Source: Balneolales bacterium
Lineage (GTDB): Bacteria; Bacteroidota; Rhodothermia; Balneolales; Natronogracilivirgulaceae
Direction: 5' to 3'
Assembly: GCA_007131625.1 (NCBI GenBank)
Contig: SLQC01000101.1
Coordinates: forward strand, 1-23,958
DNA length: 23,958 nucleotides
Position numbers and translations under genes: made by a program. Under the pieces are notes generated by a model. That model saw nothing but the letters and a program-made list of their open reading frames with translations. It had not been told where the DNA came from and searched no databases. Below are positions 9,039-15,292 of this stretch, one piece after another. Each line of letters starts with the position of its first letter. Within the stretch, counting starts at the first letter, position 1.

Positions 9039-9169
9039 TCTCCATTCAAATGCAACCTCAGTAAATATTCGTCTACATTACCAATCCAGCGGTTCCTTTC
9101 GAACCACAATTTACAGTCTTATCTTATATGTAATCCTGTGTAATCCATTCTGAATCATCGCCAACAGAC

Positions 9170-10237
9170 ATGACCGGCAATAAAAAAGACAATAACATCA
9201 TTCAATCCATTCAGTGGATCGATGACCACATACGCATACTCGATCAAACATACCTACCCGAGCGAGAAGTTTTTCTGGATATCTATGAAGTAGGCCGCGT
9301 TTGGGAGGCAATTCGTTCACTGCGTATTCGGGGGGCTCCAGCTATCGGTATTGTCGCGGCATATGGCGTCTATTTCGGAATGAAAGGTTTTGAGGAAAAG
9401 AGTTACTGGGACTTTGAAACGGAGTTGAAACGAACCTGCGAATACCTGGCCTCATCCCGCCCTACTGCCGTTAATTTGCAGTGGGTACTCGACAGAGCGA
9501 TGCGGACTGCCCACGCTATGCGTGAAAAACCGACCATCCAGATAAAAACACAGCTGCTGCGTCAGGCCATGGCCATCCACGAAATGGATAAGCAAATCTG
9601 CGCCAAAATCGGCAGATTGGGTCAGGATCTGATACCGGATGGTGCCGCCATACTGACTCACTGCAATACCGGCAGTCTGGCGACTGGAAAATACGGAACC
9701 GCTCTCTCGATCATCTACCATGCGCATTTTGCCGGCAAAAAGATTCATGTCTGGGTCGGCGAAACGCGACCGATCCTCCAGGGCAGCCGGCTGACATCCT
9801 GGGAGTTGTTGAAATCAGATATCAATCACCATGTGATTGCCGACTCCATGGCCGGATGGGTTATGTATAACAAACAGGTTGACATGGTTTTGGTAGGCAC
9901 CGATCGCGTGGCAAGTAATGGTGACACCGCAAACAAGATCGGCACATACGGTCTGGCTGTCCTCGCCCGGCACCACGGAATACCCTTCTACGTCGCGGCT
10001 CCGCTTTCCTCCATCGATATGAGTCTTTCTTCCGGTAAGGAGATCCCGATAGAAGAGCGCGACGGTGAGGAGTTGCGAAAAATTGGCCGGCAAATGACGG
10101 CACCGGACAAGTCACCAGTCTACAATCTCGCCTTTGACGTGACCCCGCACGAACTTATCACCGCGTTTATCACAGAAAAAGGGATAGTGAAGCCGGATTT
10201 TACCCAAAACCTTGCCGCACTTTTTCAGAAAAAGTAA
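9170..10237 (+). CDS. mtnA: S-methyl-5-thioribose-1-phosphate isomerase MtnA
   Basis: MtnA converts 5-methylthioribose-1-phosphate to 5-methylthioribulose-1-phosphate in the methionine salvage pathway. The 355-aa product has typical length and the hallmarks of the family: RIRGAPAIGIVAAYG, SSRPTAVNLQW, the catalytic cysteine Cys165 in THCNTGSLATG, WVGETRPILQGSRLTSWEL, and catalytic Asp245 in VGTDRVASNGDTANKIGTY. It is related to eIF2B-type regulatory subunits, but the GETRP and TDRVA motifs with Cys/Asp favour the isomerase. No other salvage genes are visible in the window. It converges on the YciO-type gene with 39 bases between them, and no clear hairpin terminator lies there. Confidence 0.95.
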   Translation: MTGNKKDNNIIQSIQWIDDHIRILDQTYLPEREVFLDIYEVGRVWEAIRSLRIRGAPAIGIVAAYGVYFGMKGFEEKSYWDFETELKRTCEYLASSRPTAVNLQWVLDRAMRTAHAMREKPTIQIKTQLLRQAMAIHEMDKQICAKIGRLGQDLIPDGAAILTHCNTGSLATGKYGTALSIIYHAHFAGKKIHVWVGETRPILQGSRLTSWELLKSDINHHVIADSMAGWVMYNKQVDMVLVGTDRVASNGDTANKIGTYGLAVLARHHGIPFYVAAPLSSIDMSLSSGKEIPIEERDGEELRKIGRQMTAPDKSPVYNLAFDVTPHELITAFITEKGIVKPDFTQNLAALFQKK

Positions 10238-10276
10238 CCGATTAACGGTAGCAGGTAGTATTCAGGACAATTTAAA

Positions 10277-10948
10277 TCAAACTTCCATTGGAGTGAGATC
10301 ATGCACGGCGCAGACCGACAGAAACTCCTCTATCCCTTTGCCCGCCCTGATAACTACCGGATCATCGCCCAACATATCGACGATCGTGGACGAATGTTCG
10401 GAAATTTTCTGTTCGTTATCTACAATCAGGTCAACCTGTTTTTCAAATCTGCGAAACAGCTCGGTTCGGTCGGATGTGCCGTTTCCGGATTCTCCCGGAT
10501 AGTCGGGATGGCGGGCGGTTGTTGCGATAAGTGGGTCGCCAAGCTCCTGCACCAGTTTTTCACAGATTGCATAATCCGGCACGCGAAATCCAATGGTCTG
10601 CCTACGCGGATTGAGGAGCAGTTTCGGCACCTCCTTTGTTGCTGGCAGTACAAAGGTATAGGGTCCCGGAATGAGTCGTTTTATCACTTTGAACTGATTG
10701 TCACCCAGCCGGGCAAATTTGGAAATTCCTGACAGGGAGTCGCATATCAGGGTCAGAAAATGATCTTTCCCGAGCTGACGGATCAACCGGATACGTTCAA
10801 TACCCTTTTTATTGGTATACCGGCAGGCCAGGGCATACTGAGTATCTGTGGGAAGCAAAACGATATCATCATTGTTTAAATGATCCGTTATCTCGAAGAT
10901 TCTTTTCTGATGCGGTGTAACCGGATGAAGTTTGATTTTTTCAGCCAT
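10277..10948 (-). CDS. YciO-type YrdC/Sua5-domain protein
   Basis: The 223-aa protein is a single YrdC domain and closely follows E. coli YciO in pattern: VLLPTDTQYALACR (about 30-43), ERIRLIRQLGKDHFLTLICDSLSGIS (51-76), PGPYTFVLPATKEVPKLLL, RQTIGFRVPD, EKQVDLIVDN and PVVIRAGKG. The TsaC/Sua5 enzymes of this fold make threonylcarbamoyl-AMP for the tRNA t6A modification. In place of their RPxxKPL-type substrate motif this protein has RQLGKDHFLTL, as YciO does, so its activity may be weaker or different. No second YrdC gene is in the window. A good Shine-Dalgarno precedes the start, unlike most neighbours. It is transcribed away from pfk and towards mtnA. Confidence 0.9.
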   Translation of the reverse strand: MAEKIKLHPVTPHQKRIFEITDHLNNDDIVLLPTDTQYALACRYTNKKGIERIRLIRQLGKDHFLTLICDSLSGISKFARLGDNQFKVIKRLIPGPYTFVLPATKEVPKLLLNPRRQTIGFRVPDYAICEKLVQELGDPLIATTARHPDYPGESGNGTSDRTELFRRFEKQVDLIVDNEQKISEHSSTIVDMLGDDPVVIRAGKGIEEFLSVCAVHDLTPMEV

Positions 10949-10954
10949 AGTCTG

Positions 10955-10960
10955 CTCCTT
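10955..10960 (-). promoter_or_regulatory. Shine-Dalgarno of the YciO-type gene
   Basis: On the minus strand AAGGAG lies six bases before the ATG (10946-10948), within an A-rich run. This fixes the start. It stands out because most other starts in the window lack a purine-rich ribosome site. Confidence 0.65.
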
Positions 10961-11198
10961 TTTTTCCGATCAACTTGTGTTTTTGGCCATTCTGTTGCTG
11001 TATACCAAGTAACAGGTTTTTTTACTTAAAATAAATTATCCCATGATCAGTTTTCAATAAAAAACTAATGAGTGATTACCTGAAGGTAACCACAACATCG
11101 CTTATTTCACAAAAGTGTACTTTATAAACCGGATGCACCTAAAACCGGCCATGGCAGATTCACGTATCATCCACCGACACCAATAATTACCTCCCCTG

Positions 11199-12503
11199 TT
11201 ATGCCGATGGGAAATAATTGCGAATGCTATTGACCACTTCGTCGCTGGCCAATTCATCCGCTACGACATGCTCAAACTCTGAACGAAACTTGTCCACTCC
11301 GATGCCACAGAGTTCCGAATATTTCGCCAGTATCTCAGTATCGGCAAAGTCGCTGCGGGTAAGTCGTATCATAAAGTGCCTGGCAATGGTATAGGACATG
11401 GAATCAATCTCTACCATGCGGATTTTGGTCTTGCCGGTTTTATTGTCCAGTATATCCTTGAAATACATCGGCACAAAATGTCCGTTCTGGATTGACACCA
11501 TTGCTGCTGTACCACCGTTAATGATAAATTCGACAGCAGAAAACCCGAGGTCACGGGTATATTCCATATCAAACGGAATCGGATCAGCGCAACGCAGCTC
11601 ATAGCCGATATTTTTTGAGACAATGGTAGTTTTCAGATTAAAAGAAGCAAGGCGTTCCGTGACAGCCTTCTTCAGGATCTCCCCGATGTTAAGTTCGGCA
11701 AATCGAAGGTTATCATGCTCGTCCCGCTCCAGATCGGCCAAGCCTTCAAGATCTTCTGTACTCAACCTTTCAATGAGACCCTCCGCCAGTATAACCACAC
11801 CGTTATTATGTCCATTGACTGTTCGTTTGAAAATGGAACCGGTCAGAACATCGACGAGCTTTTTCAGTGAAATTCTTTCTTCCCCGAACTCTTCCGGGAT
11901 CAATGTTAGTGTGGCTCCGGAAGATTTTCCGATACCAAGACCAAGATGGCCGGCCTTGCGACCCATAGAGACGACAAAATACCAGCGCGAGGTCGTACGA
12001 GCATCTTCCATCAGATTCTTAACCACTTCCACACCGATATGCCGTGCGGTCTGAAATCCGAAGGTGGGAATCCCGTAAGGAAGGTCGAGATCGTTATCAA
12101 TGGTTTTTGGTACGTGAACAACTTTTATCTTGCCTTCCGATACCTTTTCAACAGTCATGGCGCTGAATGCGGTATCATCACCGCCGATTGTGATGAGTTT
12201 GTCAACACCGAGTTTCATCAGCGTATTGATAGTGGTATCCATATACTCTTTTTTCTTGGTGGGATTGTCTCTTGCAATACCAATAAACGAACCGCCGCGC
12301 AGGTGAATCCGGCTGACCTTGTCGATGGTCAGATGTTCGATATGAGAGGTATCGCCCCGCATGATCCATTTGAAACCGTCTATAAGCCCAAGTACATCAT
12401 ACCCTTGTTGGATGGCACGGATAGAGGCAGCACCGATTACACTGTTGATTCCTGGAGCGGGCCCGCCCGCCACCAATATGGCTATACGTTTAGATTGTGA
12501 CAT
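11199..12503 (-). CDS. 6-phosphofructokinase, PPi-dependent type
   Basis: This 434-aa PfkA-fold enzyme phosphorylates fructose 6-phosphate to the 1,6-bisphosphate in glycolysis. Family motifs are LVAGGPAPGINSVIGA (10-25), RGGSFIGIARDN, GGDD (107-110), PKTIDNDLDLPYG (132-144) and VVSMGRKAGHLGLGIGKSSGA. Known ATP enzymes have Gly at the second Asp of GGDD and Gly at the Lys before TIDND. Here both positions carry the PPi-type residues (Asp110, Lys133), so pyrophosphate is the likelier phosphoryl donor and the reaction may be reversible. The protein is longer than the roughly 320-aa bacterial ATP enzymes, as PPi forms often are. It is divergent from the UPF0173 gene across 238 bases. A 250-base gap follows it, containing only short weak inverted repeats (TTACCT/AGGTAA at 11076-11089 and AAGTAA/TTACTT at 11007-11027). 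Confidence 0.92.
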   Translation of the reverse strand: MSQSKRIAILVAGGPAPGINSVIGAASIRAIQQGYDVLGLIDGFKWIMRGDTSHIEHLTIDKVSRIHLRGGSFIGIARDNPTKKKEYMDTTINTLMKLGVDKLITIGGDDTAFSAMTVEKVSEGKIKVVHVPKTIDNDLDLPYGIPTFGFQTARHIGVEVVKNLMEDARTTSRWYFVVSMGRKAGHLGLGIGKSSGATLTLIPEEFGEERISLKKLVDVLTGSIFKRTVNGHNNGVVILAEGLIERLSTEDLEGLADLERDEHDNLRFAELNIGEILKKAVTERLASFNLKTTIVSKNIGYELRCADPIPFDMEYTRDLGFSAVEFIINGGTAAMVSIQNGHFVPMYFKDILDNKTGKTKIRMVEIDSMSYTIARHFMIRLTRSDFADTEILAKYSELCGIGVDKFRSEFEHVVADELASDEVVNSIRNYFPSA

Positions 12504-12600
12504 ATAAATTTTATAAAATTAATTGTTACAGATTAAATCAGGAAGCCAGCTTATACTTCCTTACTGGAAAAAAATTCCCGATACCGAACAGAATAAGCTT

Positions 12601-12622
12601 CTGCAAAGTTACGTTTTTGCAG
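12601..12622. repeat. Inverted repeat in the divergent pfk/UPF0173 intergenic region
   Basis: CTGCAAA (12601-12607) and TTTGCAG (12616-12622) are perfect 7-bp arms around an 8-base spacer, near the middle of the 238-base region between the divergent start codons. It could be an operator shared by both genes or a weak hairpin. I could not pick out a convincing promoter for either gene here. Confidence 0.35.
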
Positions 12623-12741
12623 TTTCTAAAATATGACTATCCGAGCGTAAACGGTAGCAGTTTTTTTCTTGTTCCCATTTATATGCAAGTACAGCAATCA
12701 TCTGAATCCGCAACCATTGAACCGATAACCCGAGGTATTCT

Positions 12742-13455
12742 ATGATTACAGCACGCTGGCTCGGACATTCGTCCTTTATCATCACCACTTCAACAGGTAA
12801 GAATCTGCTTATCGACCCGTTCTTGAGAGGCAACCCGGTCACCCCGGATGACTGGAAATCTCCTGATAATATTGATTTTATATTTCTGACGCACGGTCAT
12901 AACGATCATACGGCAGACGCAATCCCCATAGCAAATAAAACCGGAGCCAAAGTGGTTTCAATCGTCGAGCTTTCTGCATTACTGATCCGTGACGGACTTC
13001 CGGAGGCGCAGGCGGTTGAAATGAACAAGGGAGGCACGGTCGATTTTGGTGATTTCAAAGCAACCATGACCACAGCCAACCATACCAGCTCCTGGAATGG
13101 TGAATATGCGGGCGACCCCGCCGGTTTCATCTTTCACTTCGAAGATTTCCGGATTTATCACGCCGGTGACACTAATATTATGGCCGACTTTAAACTGTAC
13201 AGAAAAATTTACAGGCCTGATCTGGTTATTCTTCCCATCGGCGATCATTACACAATGGGGCCGGCTGAAGCGGCGTATGCCTGTTACTTGCTCAAAGCAA
13301 AGTTTGCCGTCCCGATGCATTACGGAACCATGCCGGTGCTGACCGGGACGCCGGATGCGTTTCGCAAGCTGGTTGACAGAGAGACCAAAATAAAAACCAG
13401 AGTCATTGCTCCCGAACCAGGCGAAGAGTTTCTGGAGCCATTGGCCGTCGGTTAA
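12742..13455 (+). CDS. UPF0173 metal-dependent hydrolase (metallo-beta-lactamase fold)
   Basis: The 237-aa protein is the usual size for the UPF0173 family, soluble hydrolases of the metallo-beta-lactamase superfamily whose substrate is not established. The metal ligands are all present: His51, His53, Asp55 and His56 (THGHNDHT), His114 (ANHTSSW), Asp143 (HAGDTN) and His193 (PMHYGT). Other family patterns are WLGHSSF at the N-terminus, LIDPFLRGNP, and LPIGDHYTMGPAEAA. The start ATG gives the expected MITARWLGHSSF opening. It is divergent from pfk and converges on the DUF420 gene. A weak 5-bp hairpin (CAGGC/GCCTG, 13465-13484) follows the stop, without a T-tract. Confidence 0.93.
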   Translation: MITARWLGHSSFIITTSTGKNLLIDPFLRGNPVTPDDWKSPDNIDFIFLTHGHNDHTADAIPIANKTGAKVVSIVELSALLIRDGLPEAQAVEMNKGGTVDFGDFKATMTTANHTSSWNGEYAGDPAGFIFHFEDFRIYHAGDTNIMADFKLYRKIYRPDLVILPIGDHYTMGPAEAAYACYLLKAKFAVPMHYGTMPVLTGTPDAFRKLVDRETKIKTRVIAPEPGEEFLEPLAVG

Positions 13456-13525
13456 TTTTCAGATCAGGCCGGAGTACGCGCCTGGCTGTATGGAAATGCG
13501 GTACCGAATGGGTTTTACTTATATT

Positions 13526-13652
13526 TTCAGCGTAAGATGATGCAGCTATCAGCGTAGATGGCACAGTAATCAGCGTAGATGATGCAGTAATCAGGGTAGA
13601 TGACGCAGATATCAGAGTAGATGATTAAGTATTCAGGGTAGATAGTACAGTT
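13526..13652. repeat. 21-bp tandem repeat array, six units
   Basis: Six head-to-tail units start at 13526 (22 bp), 13548, 13569, 13590, 13611 and 13632 (21 bp each). The shared core is ATCAGSGTAGATG followed by a more variable CAGTA-like tail. There are no spacers. The last unit lies inside the 3' end of the DUF420 gene and carries its TGA stop. Read on the minus strand in that gene's frame, the units repeat the terminal LxxLP/R-stop pattern. The two central units (13569 and 13590) differ at only a few bases. Confidence 0.9.
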
Positions 13653-14079
13653 TGTCGTAACTGCCTGAAGTCTCCATCATGAGATACACTATAACACCGG
13701 TGATGGAGACATACATCCATACAGGCCAAGTCCACCGGGCGATTTTTTTGTGATTCTGATAATCTTTACGGAGAGCACGGTACATGGTCACCAAAATCAT
13801 TGGCAGATTGACTATGGCCAGCAAAATATGTGAGATAAGAATGGTAAAGTATACCAGTCGCACCCAGCCGGTCCCGTCGTACCCGACCGATCCCACGTTA
13901 TAATGAAAAATCAGATAACTGACCAGAAAAAGGACCGACACCACGAAAGCGAACCACATCATTCGCATATGAGCGCTGATGTTTTTCTTTTTGATGAAGA
14001 TAAAGCCGGCAAAAAGAAATAGCGTTGCTATGGAATTGAGGACAGCGTTCAGCTGAGGGAGTTCCGTGAGTGAGATCAT
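13633..14079 (-). CDS. DUF420 membrane protein, CtaM/YozB-like
   Basis: With the start at 14079 the protein is 148 aa and begins MISLTELPQLNAVLNS, which matches how family members start. An upstream ATG at 14154 would add 25 polar residues next to a repeat array and looks spurious. Four membrane helices are visible. Conserved histidines characteristic of the family are His37 (SAHMRMMW), His59 (IFHYNVGS), His84 (ISHILLA) and His110 (NHKKIARW). In Firmicutes, CtaM/YozB, a DUF420 protein, is needed for heme-copper oxidase maturation. That role is inferred here and fits the neighbouring act-cox operon, which runs divergently. Its last codons and stop lie in the 21-bp repeat array, and a 17-bp array sits upstream of its start. 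Confidence 0.88.
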   Translation of the reverse strand: MISLTELPQLNAVLNSIATLFLFAGFIFIKKKNISAHMRMMWFAFVVSVLFLVSYLIFHYNVGSVGYDGTGWVRLVYFTILISHILLAIVNLPMILVTMYRALRKDYQNHKKIARWTWPVWMYVSITGVIVYLMMETSGSYDKLYYLP

Positions 14080-14127
14080 AAGCAGCTTATATAAGTCTGT
14101 TTCGGTTGTGGATATTGGTTTTGTTGT

Positions 14128-14261
14128 AGCTGCGAGTTGCAGTTTTGGGTGCATCTTGGTAGCCGGTGCATTTTGGCAGCCGGTGTATTTTGGTAGCCGG
14201 TGCGGTTTGGTAGCCGGTGCGGTTTGGATGCGTAATGGCTGCAGGTTGCGACTTTTGGTGC
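14128..14261. repeat. 17-bp tandem array flanked by imperfect 25-bp direct repeats
   Basis: Four head-to-tail units of TTTGGTAGCCGGTGCGG type lie at 14155-14171, 14172-14188, 14189-14205 and 14206-14222. The last two are identical, and a partial fifth starts at 14223. Related 25-base segments (AGCTGCGAGTTGCAG... and GGCTGCAGGTTGCGA...) flank the array at 14128-14152 and 14237-14261. Because 17 is not a multiple of three, it is unlikely to be coding. It occupies the shared upstream region of the DUF420 gene and the act operon. Confidence 0.85.
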
Positions 14262-14608
14262 GGCAGTGGGCTGCACTTGAGCTCCCGGTACTACTAACGG
14301 TTTTGCTTTGCGTAAATTTAGATTAATTTTCTATAACTTTCCGCATTTTCAACAGCCGGAGGGATATGACTAAAGCATAAATCTGAAGAATATATGAAAA
14401 TGAGATTTTTTTCTTTTTTTTAGCGGTCGATTTCAGCTATCTTTATCAGCTAATATTGCGTCAGGCAATGCTGGCGCAGTAGGATATCACAAATGGCAAC
14501 ATTTTATTCGTGTTGGAATACCGGCTCCACCTGTCGCCGGGAGATGTCTGCCATTTGCAAAATTATGATCCTGGATCGTTTCAGATTAATTTCAAAAACG
14601 CTGTATAT
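14262..14608 (+). promoter_or_regulatory. act operon upstream region and leader
   Basis: This stretch holds no gene I can support. It contains an A/T-rich segment (14310-14430) with a T-tract at 14405-14421, a candidate Bacteroidetes-type -7 element TATCTTTA at 14438-14445 (one mismatch to TAnnTTTG, with only a T-run at the -33 position), and a hairpin at 14457-14478. If the promoter call is right, transcription would begin around 14450 and leave an untranslated leader of about 150 bases before the actA ATG at 14609. A GTG-initiated extension from 14510 is possible but adds residues not expected for ActA. Confidence 0.35.
14457..14478 (+). other. Hairpin in the act operon leader
   Basis: TGCGTCAG (14457-14464) pairs with CTGGCGCA (14471-14478) over eight pairs with one G-T wobble, around the loop GCAATG. 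It lies just downstream of the candidate -7 element. No T-tract follows, so it is not a standard terminator. It could stabilise the 5' end of the long act transcript, bind a regulator, or be chance. Confidence 0.5.
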
Positions 14609-15256
14609 ATGGCGCAGATTTTTCCTGAATGGGTGGACAATATTCCGAAACGGTTGCAACTGGCAACCATTATTTTAATTACCGCTATCATAATCGGATT
14701 CTGGTATTTCGGGTCGCCGGAGTATCTGGAAGTCGGATATGCTCCGGAACAGCCCATACCTTTCAGCCACAAATTTCATACCAGTGAACTTGGTATTGAT
14801 TGTCAATACTGCCACGGTTCAGCCTGGAAATCGGCCGTCGCCTCCATCCCTTCCACCGAAACTTGCATGACCTGCCATGAGTATGTAGGCCTTGATCAAA
14901 CCAGTCTTGAACCGCTACGTGACAGCTGGGAAACCGGAGATCCGGTTGAATGGATTCGTGTGCATGACGTGCCTGATCACGCTTATTTCGACCACTCGGC
15001 ACATGTAAATGTTGGAATCGGCTGCGCATCCTGCCACGGAAGAGTGGATCGAATGGAGGTTGTCATGAAGACCGAATCCATGAGCATGGGATGGTGTCTG
15101 GATTGCCACAACGACCCGGGCCCCAACCTGCGTCCTGTCGAGGAAGTCACCAATATGACCTGGAGTCCGGGTGATGATCACAACGAAATCTCTCAAATGA
15201 TCATTGAAAAACGGAATATCAACGCACCCGTATACTGTAACGCCTGTCACCGATAA
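14609..15256 (+). CDS. actA: ActA, pentaheme cytochrome c subunit of alternative complex III
   Basis: From the ATG at 14609 the protein has 215 aa. It has an N-terminal membrane anchor (about 18-34, LATIILITAIIIGFWYF) and an exported domain with five CxxCH heme sites at 65-69 (CQYCH), 86-90 (CMTCH), 139-143 (CASCH), 163-167 (CLDCH) and 210-214 (CNACH). Extra histidines such as FSHKFH and FDHSAH resemble class III (c7/NrfH-like) multiheme cytochromes and are likely axial ligands. In alternative complex III, ActA passes electrons taken from menaquinol towards a periplasmic acceptor or the oxidase. It heads the act operon, and actB begins 36 bases downstream. The MAQIFPEWVDNIPKR start was preferred over a GTG at 14510, which adds 33 residues without family character. 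Confidence 0.93.
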   Translation: MAQIFPEWVDNIPKRLQLATIILITAIIIGFWYFGSPEYLEVGYAPEQPIPFSHKFHTSELGIDCQYCHGSAWKSAVASIPSTETCMTCHEYVGLDQTSLEPLRDSWETGDPVEWIRVHDVPDHAYFDHSAHVNVGIGCASCHGRVDRMEVVMKTESMSMGWCLDCHNDPGPNLRPVEEVTNMTWSPGDDHNEISQMIIEKRNINAPVYCNACHR

Positions 15257-15292
15257 TCGATACCTGCATGATCCGATAAGACTTTATTATCT

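Noticed and set aside
12497..12745. 82-codon plus-strand frame between pfk and the UPF0173 gene
   Set aside because: It overlaps the starts of both neighbours, has an unconvincing composition and occupies the divergent promoter region.
13465..13484. CAGGC/GCCTG hairpin after the UPF0173 gene as an intrinsic terminator
   Set aside because: It has only five pairs, a ten-base loop and no T-tract.
13526..13652. Possible CRISPR array
   Set aside because: Units are contiguous, without unique spacers, and no cas genes are nearby; it is a minisatellite.
14080..14154. N-terminal extension of DUF420 from the ATG at 14154
   Set aside because: The added 25 polar residues precede the family-typical MISLTELPQLNAVLN start and adjoin the repeat array.
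14076..14276. Minus-strand frame of 66 codons through the 17-bp array
   Set aside because: The unit length is not a multiple of three, the product is low-complexity, and it overlaps the DUF420 start in another frame.
14510..14608. N-terminal extension of ActA from GTG 14510
   Set aside because: It starts at GTG and adds residues with no family character before a normal MAQIFPEW start and anchor helix.
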